A DNA stretch of 64,000 nt from Lineus longissimus (Eukaryota; Nemertea; Pilidiophora; Heteronemertea; Lineidae). The translations under genes were made by a program, and so were the position numbers. A model generated the notes under the pieces. It searched no databases, was not told where the DNA came from, and saw nothing but the letters and a program-made list of their open reading frames with translations. The stretch lies in NCBI RefSeq assembly GCF_910592395.1, contig NC_088322.1, positions 2,418,001 through 2,482,000 of the forward strand. Direction: 5' to 3'. Positions 12,201 to 20,079 of this stretch are shown one piece after another (the first letter of the stretch is position 1; each line of letters opens with the position of its first letter).

Positions 12201-15200
12201 TGGTCTTATGTAATACACCAGGGGCAATTAGTGGCCTTCAGTAGCACATCAGCAGATCTAAAACTTCGCAACATTTTTTTTTCAAGTCAGGAAAGTCAGC
12301 TCACCTTTCCTAGGTTGCACAACAACTGCACTTTTCGGCACTATGGGGACCAGGGTAGTTTGAGCAATGCAGTCTTGCGCCGTCGTAGTCTTCGATTCAC
12401 GTTCCTTTTTCTTTATGACTTGGCAATGTCCCTGTGTGAGAGCAGATGAACGTGAACTCTTTGGTACTTGAATGTGGTATTGTTTCTCCATTTTGGAGGC
12501 TACTTGGTCGCTTGTCGACTTCATCAGGGCTGGCCTGTAGCCGTTTTCGGTCGTCGCTTGATTCTTGGACGCCGTTTTGTCCTCGGTTGTTGTTGCTTCT
12601 ATGTTCCTACCTGAAAATAAGTTAATTAGATGCATCAAGCAATAAGCATTATGTTTTGTATTTACAAATCATTTGTTTTGGTCTAGACAGTGATAATCTG
12701 TGACGAGTGGGATATTGACTACTGGTTGGTTGATTTATGGACCGCTCAAAATAGCACAAGAAGGACCTTTTATATTGAATATGTTAGACAACTATGCTGA
12801 TTCCTCTTGTAGCCCAGATTCTGTGGTTACTTAGATGAAATATGTCTCATCTGAGTGGCTGAGTTCAGTGGCAGACCGAATTTCTTCTCAAACAACCCAA
12901 TACTTCCTTGGCTGTAGAAATGGTGAGTGGATCATTTTATTTGACATCTAATATAAAGCAACCCGTGTATATTAATGGTATCACAATGTTGTTCACCACA
13001 TTCAGTTTGACCTGATCACCATCAGAACACGAATGACTTTTGCACAAATTCCGACCCCTGATGATTCTGGTTATGTCATCGGTTGTCATAAGGGGGTCCT
13101 CGCCGAATAGGGCGTTATCTCTGCTAGGTCTATCTACAATTATATTGTTAAATGCCATTAGATCACATAGGACCGAAAGAAAACAATGATCAGCGATTTT
13201 AGTTGCTCATTCAACTACAATCTATCCTTTGCTTAAACAACAAACATTCTTACCCTCCGATTTATCATTCTTTTGTTTCATATGTTGGTCAGGGCAGTCA
13301 GATGGTGTTTGAATACCTGTACGAGATGTATCATTCTGAAAGATTAGCAAAAAAACGAACATGTCACACATTCCAGTCATTCAGTCTCTCCCTCTGTCAG
13401 TCAATTAAAAACGCTCTCAGGAGACGTTTGATACTACATTTATTTCACTCGCATTGCATGCATAGTCACGTGCTCATGGACTTACAGCACACTGAAATCC
13501 ATCATGGTGTAATATTAAATCTTTTTAATAAAAGTCCAATATTTAAGCTTTAATACAACAAAACTGCCCCCCCCCCCCCCCCTTACGTGAGACTGCAGTA
13601 TCTTTACTTTTTGGCGAAATTGAGATTTTCTTTGACATATTAAAAGTTACCCAAGTGACCGAAATGTTTCCCTGGTAGCTGAGGATACCTATATTCTGTT
13701 GTGCAGTCCTTCAGTAAGCCTTTTAACCCAAAGTCTGACCATTAAGCCATGCGGAAGGAGTTTCCTGCAATTATTGATTACTAGGCCTACGTAAGCTTAC
13801 CTTTTGAGATCGCCAAGGTAGATCATCTACTCCACAGTCATAGCGTAGTTCTTCGCCAATGTTTATATCACGTTTGGCAAAAAGACAGAGGGCTGGACTC
13901 CCGTCTGCTGCTAAAACCTTTTTCATTAGGCAGTTGTCTGCACCATTCCACGCGTCGTTTGCCAGCCTCCCTAGTGTGCCAGTGTCTTTGGTGGCATCAA
14001 CACTATAAAGAAATAAATGTGTAATAAAGTGGTAATACATAGACAGGCCACACTTAATACTGGCGACTGGGGAGGGGGGGGGTGAATTATATTGATCGGG
14101 TAAGAACATCTGTGACTGCCGAGAATGACATTTGCAAATATTCAGTATAGCCATATAGGGAGTGTAGTGAGATCGAACTTGAGATATCTTCCTAGACTAC
14201 AAGTCAGTCGATCAGGTGCTGCACATGATATTTACCATAGGGTGCTAGTGTTGTGTTTGAAATAAAACATGAAGGAGCCTTTCTTTTTCTTGTCGTAGGT
14301 TTTCTCTCGACGCCGTGCCTCATCTTCTTTGATTAAAACGCCGTGATAGACGAGCAAGAAGGAGCCTTTGAAATGCTTCCTGCAGGCGAATACGCCCCAA
14401 CCTAGAAGTAGATTATTATTGAATAGAACAATAAAAATGTAAAGGCTGGCAAATGGATAACAAGCAGTTGTCACACCGGTGGCCCAGTGGTAGCGCGTCG
14501 GTTTTGTGATCGGAAGGTCGTTGGCTCGATACCCGACCGACGAGTCGTTACTATGTTTCTCCTACTGGTTAAGTTCAAGACGTACGGCCGCTGAGGGGCT
14601 CCTAGTGAAACCCCTCATTGATTTCTCTGGATTCTGAAATAATAATAATCCAAAGCGCTGGGACGAGCTGTGAAAATAGATGAAGTTATCATTATTACCG
14701 GCATTTAACATCTTGATTATATGAAATGAATTACTGAGCTGTTTCACTAAGGCTATTAACCCACTGCACTTTTGACATTTACTTGGCTAGGCGCCACCCA
14801 TAAGGACGCAGGGTGATGTTGGCTATACCACTATAAAGTGTTTTTCTCACTATTTTTCGCTTGTTTTGACTAATTAATTTAAATCATTAGCAATGGTACA
14901 CTCATGGTCAAAAGTTTATGGACACCAGTTATTGCACATTTTCTCAGAAACGGCTGATCCTCTTTAACCCAAATTGTTACCACTGGTGAAAAAACTCCTT
15001 GGCTATCGAATGATATCATAGTTCATATCAAAGTTATTACATAATTTTGAGAGGCGTGTATTTTTTACTTTTTTGTTGAAGGATTTTTCAAAATCAAAGT
15101 AATCTGGCATCATACAGATAACAATGCTTAGACTTTCTGTGAAGAAATTTTTTGAAAATATCATTTACTTTTCATGATGTATCAAAATATCAAAGTGTTG

Positions 15201-17429
15201 AGATTCTGAAAATTTTGAGATTTTTCTGATTTTTCGATATATCCTGGTAGTACACATGTCCCCTGAATGATTGGTGAATTTTTCTTATTTTCAACTAAAG
15301 GAACATCTCAGAACTATGATTTGAAAATTTTGATACTTCCCAGTATCGACCTTTTCTCAGCAATATGAGTTGCTAGCTGGGCTAAATTGGTGCCAATCCT
15401 TAATTGGGTATGACTTCTCAATGATACAGTTGCAAAAACCCCAAAAATATCAAAATATCAGAATTTTTATTTTTTAATACATCTCAAAACTGAAATGAGA
15501 TTTTTCATTTGTTTCACAGATAGTCTTAACAATGTGTACGGTATAATGTAGGGTAAATTTGGGTTTGAAAAATCAATTCACAAAAAAGTGAAAAATAGAT
15601 GCCTCTCAAAATTATGTAATAACTTCGTTATGCAATTGGTCCGTATAACAACTATGATATAATTCGATAGCCAAGAAAATTCTCCACAAGTGGTGAAAAT
15701 TTGGGTTCAAGAGTATCAGCCATTTCGGAGAAAATGTGCAATAACTGGTGTCCATAAACTTCTGACCATGAGTGTACTTATGAAGCAGAAAGTTAAATTC
15801 GTAAGGAAATGGCTCAGACAAGGCTGGTAAGTGGATGACAGTGTAGACCGTAATTAGGAAGTCGGAATCATTCTTGGTGATTCATTCAATCTTGGAGGAA
15901 TTAAAGCCATACTATTTTACCAACCGCCGCACTAGACTCGTACATTATTCCTAGACATCCTATGTGCACCTTCAGGAATCTCCTCATGAAAGACAAAAAC
16001 CTCAATTCAGGATAACGATGGGACATTTACTTGTGAAATGCCGGTCATTAGATAGGCCGAGCTAGAGGAGGAAAGCAATATATCTGTATAGCATTGGTAT
16101 GCCTGCCTTCCCCTCCGACATACGACGTATGTGCAGACAAAATAAAACATATTGCTCATTTTGCTTCAGGGTAACTTGTGATTCGCAAGTATGACTACAT
16201 TTTCATTTGATTGAGTTGTTTGACAAAGAGAGGGCACGGAAGTTTCTGTTTTGCTTTGATCAATACATGTGAGTTAGGCATGTTATAGGTGGACCAGTAT
16301 AACATGCCAGGTTTATGTCTCCCTCTGACCAGGCGCCTGCCTACCTTAAGCTACATGTACATGATCTTAGGTGAACCAGTATAACATGCCAGGTGTATGT
16401 CTCCCTCTGACCAATGCCACACAAACAGGCGCCTGCCTTCCTTGAGCTACATGTACATGATCTTAGGTGGACCCGTATAACATGCCAGGTTTATGTCTCC
16501 CTCTGACCAAAGCCACACAAAAAGGCGCCTGCCTTCCTTGAGCTACATGTACATGATCTTAGGTGGACCAGTATAAAACGCCAGGTTTATGTCTCCCTCT
16601 GACCAATGCTACACAAACATGTCCCCCCCCCCCCCCCGCTGTCATCGCATTAAATGGCAAATGCAACGGAATAAAAATAAATTTACGTCTTGCCCAGAAA
16701 TCGATTCACCAAAATGATATGGACTAGAGGGTTTAATCTTACACATAATCAGCTAGTTTGATCACACACAATGGGAAGGGCTAGATAAGGGATAAGTATT
16801 GAATCTGAGCTAATGAAGATAAACAACAGCACAGAAATACTGGCAATTTCACAATGAAGAGGAATAACGGAGGGAAATTAGTCATTTTGCTCAAATGCCG
16901 CTATTGCGCCCAGTCATATGTCACAAGTTATAAACCATCAAGCACTTGGACAATGGTGCCCTAATAACAATGTTGGTGATAATACCCAACCCACCCCTCT
17001 TATCTGGGACAATTAAGCATTCGTTTTAATGAAACAACCCCATGTGATCGCCGGCCATGCATCTTGCAGTTTGCCCATTTGATCAAATTACCTCCCGTAA
17101 TCAGTTGAACCATCAAAGGCGCGAGGGACATGAGTGAATAATCTAGGCTAATTGATCCTATTTAAGGCCTATAAGATATTTAGCTGTCACACAGGCATTA
17201 CATTTTCACCGTTGATTCAGGCATGCACACTTTAAAAGGTGATACGTGTACTACAGTATTACAGCAAAACGTTGTTATCTGACAAATAGTGACGGAACTT
17301 ACCGATAGATTTGTCAATATAACGCCTCTCAAATCCCGGTGGATCAGTGCCTTTCACCAAGTACTCCTCATATGATGGACTATCAGAAGAAGCACTTTTG
17401 ATCCGTCTGCTAGATCTTCTCATCATTAT
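2864..17429 (-). CDS. KMT5A/SETD8-like SET-domain gene with a tail of repeated phase 1-1 exons (whole gene)
   Basis: This multi-exon minus-strand gene was reconstructed from reading frames and splice sites. Coding exons in order: 17303-17426 (ATG at 17426), 14236-14401, 13801-14002, micro-exon 13317-13335, optional 13020-13133. Repeat exons follow: 12305-12610, 11727-11969, 10950-11180, 10114-10311, 9289-9525, 8759-9067 (contains a stop), 8191-8433, 7335-7565, 6535-6765, 5425-5655, 3863-4747. The terminal exons are 3492-3580 and up to 3244. Phases agree at every junction. With the stop-bearing exon skipped, the product would be about 1370 aa. The N terminus is a SET lysine methyltransferase domain closest to the KMT5A family, known for histone H4K20 mono-methylation in the nucleus. 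The tail is Ser/Thr/Gln/Pro-rich with basic patches and matches no domain I know. The repeat exons can be skipped freely without a frame change. Activity is doubtful because key SET residues differ. Confidence 0.72.
3492..3580 (-). CDS. Penultimate exon (phase 1 to 0)
   Basis: The very good acceptor ATTTCTTCCAG is followed by 89 nt and the strong donor GAG/GTGAGT. It encodes DNALLHSMLLPLTPESLVLP then LSPDSLFDFE, a hydrophobic, Pro/Leu-rich segment unlike the rest of the tail. It converts phase 1 to phase 0, which fits the next exon. Confidence 0.6.
3863..4747 (-). CDS. Giant repeat exon: A-type head fused to a long acidic tail
   Basis: This 885-nt exon is phase 1 at both ends. Its first ~60 codons are A-type (VRPPPKQTSNAIERK, IGASSAQGTVPLGETQSM, VQSQVSPFV). 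The next ~235 codons are strongly acidic, rich in Glu, Asp, Ser and Gly, with repeated ETSLDE motifs and stretches such as SDDEKDELHRTGEVVEEQ. The acidic tail is predicted to be disordered; comparable tails are known to contact histones or other basic partners, but that is inference. The donor is AAAG/GTACAG. Confidence 0.68.
5221..5960. repeat. Intragenic segmental duplication, partner at 7130-7860
   Basis: Exon, both introns and the start of the 30-bp minisatellite are repeated at an offset near 1.91 kb with about 95% identity by eye. It carries A exon copies 5 and 3. Confidence 0.7.
5425..5655 (-). CDS. Repeat exon, A type, copy 5
   Basis: This 231-nt exon is phase 1 at both ends, the near-twin of 7335-7565. 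It encodes KKVRPPPNQTSMAIERQ, SSAQGMAQLQESQSMPP, QVTPFVTMPTGHSETTQ and PAVVQARK. The 3' splice context is shared with all other A exons. Confidence 0.72.
5882..6207. repeat. Intronic minisatellite, ~30-bp unit, ~11 copies
   Basis: The unit resembles GGATGCTGAGTAGTGTGGAC followed by CGAACCAT, with variants of 25-31 bp. It lies in the intron 3' of the exon at 6535. Single copies of the same unit occur near 5175, 6405, 7090 and 10720. Confidence 0.85.
6535..6765 (-). CDS. Repeat exon, A type, copy 4
   Basis: This 231-nt exon is phase 1 at both ends. It is more divergent than its neighbours: KKVRQPLSQHCMAIERQ, IEASSAQGTVPLQEPQSM, LAQSQVTPFVTMHTG, AVVQAKK. Splice sites TTACAG and AAAC/GTGAGT are preserved and no stop is present, suggesting that the frame is maintained. 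Confidence 0.7.
7335..7565 (-). CDS. Repeat exon, A type, copy 3
   Basis: This 231-nt exon is phase 1 at both ends. It is almost identical to 5425-5655 (main difference ASYTP versus AFRTP), and the flanking introns match over several hundred bases, so the duplication is recent. Blocks are KKVRPPPNQTSMAIERQ, HIGASSAQGMAQLQESQSM, SQVTPFVTMPTGHSETTQ and AVVQARK. Confidence 0.72.
7792..7918. repeat. Intronic minisatellite, ~30-bp unit, ~4 copies
   Basis: This is the same unit as at 5882-6207, in the duplicated intron, with fewer copies. Copy number has changed since the duplication. Confidence 0.8.
8191..8433 (-). CDS. Repeat exon, C type, copy 2
   Basis: This 243-nt exon is phase 1 at both ends, from TTTTAG to AAAT/GTAAGT. 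It encodes GSEVKPPPTHDYRASKRQRR, PLPETPSGPAQSQRHVTPVC, KKKKDPSETTNDQV and AIQPKK. Equal length and conserved splice sites relative to 11727-11969 indicate duplication of the exon with its introns. Confidence 0.7.
8759..9067 (-). CDS. Repeat exon, D type, copy 2, with in-frame stop
   Basis: This is the paralogue of 12305-12610 (309 nt, phase 1-1, TTTTAG to AAAA/GTAAGC). Both splice sites remain intact and the frame is otherwise open. A TAA at 8940-8942 interrupts it after ASKLE, where the other copy reads ASKMEK. If spliced in, translation ends here, giving a shorter protein. It could be a poison exon or a decaying copy. Confidence 0.55.
9289..9525 (-). CDS. Repeat exon, E type
   Basis: This 237-nt exon is phase 1 at both ends, from TTTAG to AAAG/GTAAGT. 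It encodes GTNVKVPPSKNNATLKEQ, then SSSAQGVAQLPESPS, ILKKRETISKFAEATVPM and GSAVVQTQK. It aligns with the A exons at SSAQG.AQLPES and at AVVQ..K but is otherwise divergent. No second copy is seen. Confidence 0.6.
9633..9824. repeat. Tandem duplication, 96-bp unit, 2 copies
   Basis: 9633-9728 and 9729-9824 differ at only two positions by eye. They lie in the intron between repeat exons E and A copy 2. Confidence 0.9.
10114..10311 (-). CDS. Repeat exon, A type, copy 2 (shortened)
   Basis: This 198-nt exon is phase 1 at both ends. It carries the A-type blocks (KKIRPPPNQTSMAIERQ, IGASSAQGTAPLGENQRM, SQVTPFVTMHRDQSEITQ). The usual PAVVQ segment before the terminal KRE is missing, an in-frame loss of 11 codons against the 231-nt copies. 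Confidence 0.65.
10950..11180 (-). CDS. Repeat exon, A type, copy 1
   Basis: This 231-nt exon is phase 1 at both ends, from ATTACAG to AAAC/GTGAGT. Key blocks are KKVRPQTNRNIMAIERQRT, IGASSAQGTVPLGVTQSM, SQVTPFVTMPTGHSETTQ and PAVVQIKK. It has the same length and splice-site sequences as the A exons at 7335, 6535 and 5425. Confidence 0.7.
11727..11969 (-). CDS. Repeat exon, C type, copy 1
   Basis: This 243-nt exon is phase 1 at both ends, from TTTTAG to ATAT/GTAAGT. It encodes GSKMKPRPTHEYRASKRQRR, a basic cluster that could act as a nuclear localisation signal. Then come PETHNCPAQVQRHVTPVC, KNKKEPSETTNDQV and AMQPK. It is the same length as the copy at 8191-8433 and about 85% identical by eye. 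Confidence 0.7.
12305..12610 (-). CDS. Repeat exon, D type, copy 1 (intact)
   Basis: This 306-nt exon is phase 1 at both ends, from TTTTCAG to AAAG/GTGAGC. It encodes about 102 residues starting GRNIEATTTEDKTASKNQ and ending KSAVVVQPRK. It has a basic Lys/Glu patch (IKKKERESK) and is Thr/Ser-rich. The C-terminal AVVQ..K signature is shared with the A and E exon types, showing common descent. No known domain is recognised. Confidence 0.65.
13020..13133 (-). CDS. Candidate optional phase 1-1 exon (DNAL type)
   Basis: These 114 nt lie between TTGTAG and GATG/GTGATC, phase 1 at both ends, encoding a segment with DNALFGEDPLMTTDDITRI. An alternative acceptor at 13118 would start it at DNAL. The start resembles the penultimate exon at 3492-3580 (DNALLHSM). 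Splice sites are weak, so this may be a decayed copy. Confidence 0.33.
13317..13335 (-). CDS. Candidate 19-nt micro-exon linking SET domain to repeats
   Basis: The acceptor has a good pyrimidine tract ending CTAATCTTTCAG. It is followed by 19 nt and a GTATTC donor. The length of 3n+1 converts the phase 0 end of the SET exon into the phase 1 start needed by all repeat exons. It would encode NDTSRT plus one base. The phase logic is the main support; the donor is only moderate. Confidence 0.5.
13801..14002 (-). CDS. SET gene exon: C-terminal half of the SET domain
   Basis: This 202-nt exon runs from the acceptor TTTATAG to the strong donor AAAAG/GTAAGC, ending in phase 0. It encodes VDATKDTGTLGRLAND, then CLMKKVLAADGSPALCLFAK, RDINIGEELRYDCG and VDDLPWR, the core of KMT5A-like SET domains. 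Two expected residues differ: the His of the NHS or ND.H motif is Trp (NDAWNGADN), and the second Tyr of ELxYDYG is Cys (YDCG). Both positions normally shape the AdoMet/lysine pocket, so catalysis may be weak or absent. Confidence 0.85.
14236..14401 (-). CDS. SET gene exon: N-terminal half of the SET domain
   Basis: This 166-nt exon is phase 1 at its start and phase 2 at its end. It begins after CTTCTAG and ends at TATG with a GTAAAT donor. It encodes GWGVFACRKHFKGSFLLVYH, the SET-N AdoMet-binding glycine motif. Then come GVLIKEDEARRREKTY and FMFYFKHNTSTL. The split Cys codon gives CVDAT with the next exon. Order and spacing match KMT5A, where YHGDLIE, YMYYF and YCVDAT occupy the same positions. 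Confidence 0.85.
14475..14700 (+). mobile_element. tRNA-derived SINE-like element (His-type head)
   Basis: It has an A-box-like tggcccagtggtagcgcg and a B-box-like ggctcgatacc about 45 bp apart, with GTG in the anticodon position (ttttgtgatc). A non-tRNA body and an aataataataat tail follow. It lies in the intron between SET gene exons 17303 and 14401. Confidence 0.55.
14899..15774. mobile_element. Tc1/mariner-type MITE, 876 bp, TA duplication
   Basis: Ends begin CACTCATGGTCAAAAGTTTA and are inverted over about 130 bp, flanked by TA on each side (14897-14898, 15775-15776). The interior is AT-rich with many 'atcaaaatatc' words and no transposase. It lies in an intron of the SET gene. A truncated second copy is at 61921-62588. 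Confidence 0.88.
16288..16619. repeat. Tandem repeat, ~96-bp unit, ~3.6 copies
   Basis: Units begin ggtggaccagtataacatgc and end with acatgtacatgatctta. The first unit lacks about 14 bp. It lies in the first coding intron of the SET gene. Confidence 0.88.
17303..17429 (-). CDS. SET gene exon: start codon and pre-SET segment
   Basis: The acceptor GTTGCAG is followed by ATAATGATG, with tandem ATGs at 17426 and 17423. The exon ends at a GTAAGT donor in phase 1. It encodes MMRRSSRRIKS, a basic N terminus like the KMT5A pre-SET region, then EEYLVKGTDPPGFERRY, a motif typical of the KMT5A-like proteins found in invertebrates and fish. It joins in phase to the GWGVFA exon at 14401. With only about 41 residues ahead of the SET domain, the protein lacks the long N-terminal region of vertebrate KMT5A. 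Confidence 0.7.
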
Positions 17430-18235
17430 CTGCAACAATGCAATACATGTACATGTACATGGTTATGATATAATTCTACATCATGCGGACTGTCTCAACG
17501 GAACGTGGAATTCGGGCTGTTTGTCGTGGATGAGCGACATCGCCTAGCCTCAACACCAATGAGTAAAAAAACGGAATGCCTACAAAAATGGTTAGGCTCC
17601 CCAACCAAAAGCATACCAGCGACACATCTGTATGAAGGAGGGGTTCACCCTGCCCCCCGAATGGGTATTTCCGGTAATTCCGAAGGGGGGTTCGTTTTCG
17701 CAAAATAAATAGATTTAGAAGAGGCAATTCTTTCTCTTGGAATCTCGCGCTAACGGGGTTGTTCGCTGCCCCGGCAGCCCCCCCCCCTTTACTCATGCAC
17801 AGACTCGCCCGTTTCCTGAATATAATCAACCCAATGATTCGGAAAAAGCCTCCTTGATTTCTTATACATGTACATGTACCTCACAAATTAATGCTCCTGT
17901 CGATCCGAGATCGCTTGATTCCTTGCATATTTCACAATGAATCATTTCAAAATTAATAATGTCTCATATCATTCCCAATAATTTCACGACGACCTAAATA
18001 TTCTCAAAAATACGACCGGGATGGGCCGGAGCAACCACCGACTTGGACCGGGAAACTTGTTAAGTGAAGTTTATGGGAAATGATTTCAGCTGGAGGAGGC
18101 CAAATGCCAATGATTTTATGTCTTCTTGTAAGCTCAATCAAGCAAAAATTCGTTACTAACAATGCATGAAAATTCCTTGACAAGTAAGACCTAGAATGAG
18201 TTAGAATAGTATCAAAATGAAGAGAGGATACTTAC

Positions 18236-18400
18236 CCGCGCAATACGTATCGCAACACCGAATAAAAAGCTATGAACAGCTCGGCAGGATCGTTACTTGT
18301 GATGCCAAAGTCGGCTGTATGCGCCTCGGAATTTACGCGCCTAAAAAATATTTGCATACAAAGCACCTTTTTTTTCGCTTGGGATGGTTACCAGTTCCCG
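18236..18400 (-). other. Candidate 5' UTR exon of the SET-domain gene
   Basis: A strong minus-strand donor (GCGG then GTAAGTATCC) lies at 18236/18235. The sequence upstream of it is relatively CpG-rich. The first coding exon at 17429 begins right after an acceptor, so a non-coding first exon must exist upstream; this is the best candidate. The transcription start is not determined, and 18400 is a nominal edge. Confidence 0.35.
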
Positions 18401-18439
18401 CTCTTCGAGGACATGGTGATAAGAAACAGGAAATGTGCG

Positions 18440-19850
18440 GCCTGTGACAATTATACAAAAACTTTTTTTAGCTGTATATGAGCTATGTGGTTGCATCAAA
18501 GTGTGTGAATCGAGGCTCGGAGGTCACTTCAAAAACTTCGAAATCTTGCACAAGGCCGATAGCTGTTTGGGAGTGGATAGTTTTGCTTCCGTAGCATTAC
18601 AAACGGTTATCTAAATTTGAACGGCATACCGATATCATTTCTTTCAAGTGAAGAAAGTATCTATGTAGGCCTAGCTCCACACAAAACTTCCCTTTGACTG
18701 GCGACAAAATGCTCCCCGCCGGCCATGCAAAATCACATATACCGTAACGTGGACCTATGCAACGACTGTGACCAGTCGCAGTTATAGAGGGGCAATAAAG
18801 ATACGGATTTGGCGTTCCATAGAGTCATCAACTGTATTATCTCCAACATAACAGCAACACTCGAAGAGACGTCACAGACATGATCAGCGGGTATAACTGG
18901 CCAGCCGGTCAACGGTGATCGGTAGCCGTGGAGCTCACATGCAACAATTGCCAATTTGCTATTTGCCTATTTTCAAACTTGCCCAATGACCACAATAAAA
19001 CAGACCCGCTTGGCACAGGCTTATACTTTACAATAGAATCTGGGCTGTCCCGACATTTGGTCCTAAGGGGTCAATTAATTAATTCAATTGATTTATTCAT
19101 CAACACCTGCAAATGAGAAATAGTTATACATCATTCACGTCACAGAAAACAGACCAATGCAAACCCAAGCATTCTGGCTACGGCCGATGCAACGGGCGAG
19201 GAGAGAATGATTATGTCATGTCGGCCTGTCAGGACATACCAGATTAGATTCTTCAATATGTGACAACAGATTATTGCCCATGTGGAATGGAGTCTACAGT
19301 AGTGATTCATCTTTATGAGGACAATGTTTTTTTTTCAACGGCGTGGTCCATATCGACCGCAGAATGAATCATCGTATCTCACCGCATCATAACAAGTGTT
19401 TTTTTCCCCTAAGCAGCACAGATTTTGCACAATTAGGCCAAAAGTAGCGAACACACCATCTCCAAAATGTTCACAGCCAAGAATTTGCTAAAACGGACAA
19501 ATTTAGCATAGACTGCTGACCTGAACCCCTCCTCCTCCTCCAAGTATGATATACATTATACACCGGGCTCACTTCTGATGAATGACTGAACTTGCCGAAC
19601 TTGGGAACGGAGGCAGTTACCGTTCTCAGGGGACTCGAAATACTAGGGAGGTTAAGAACTCAAACGATAAACTAACGGTAACGGCATTGAAGTCTACCGT
19701 TTCAATGATGGATATATGTCGTTTGGTTCAGAAGGTCATTACATTTTTATCTTGGAGTAACATACGTTCAATTTATGCGCCTTTTGTGAGCGTAGTGCAG
19801 ACCTTTATTCTGATTATGAAATGTGTAACGAAGCTGTGGGACACAACAAC
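18440..19850. other. Intergenic stretch, nothing recognised
   Basis: Unique-looking sequence upstream of the SET gene. ORFs are short and lack codon or motif signal. No repeat or RNA gene was seen. Confidence 0.5.
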
Positions 19851-19852
19851 CC

Positions 19853-20076
19853 AGCTGGGTCCGGTTGCTCAATCAGCATTATCGTTAACTCCAACGTCAG
19901 CGCTTTTTCCAAATCGATGATATTCAACTGTCACACAAGTGTCTGGATGCGATAGTGCGTAAAATAACAAAGGAGATGAGCGTGATGCGCCAACGCCGAC
20001 GCTCATATGGAAACGGGCCTTTAGTGCTAACGTTGGCGTTAATTCTAAGGCTGATTGAACAACCGGGCCCAGGTAA
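19853..20076. mobile_element. Short MITE, family 'CCGGTTGCTCAATCAGC', copy 1
   Basis: The left end gggtccggttgctcaatcag and the right end ctgattgaacaaccgggccc are inverted over about 45 bp. The core contains a 'gatgatattcaactgt' word shared with copy 2. Non-coding. Confidence 0.78.
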
Positions 20077-20079
20077 GGT

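Noticed and set aside
12937-13158. Free-standing 73-aa ORF
   Set aside because: Better explained, if real at all, as the phase 1-1 exon 13020-13133 of the SET gene.
17476-17829. Minus ORF of 117 aa in the first intron of the SET gene
   Set aside because: No motif, spans a C tract, and is not bounded by plausible splice sites.
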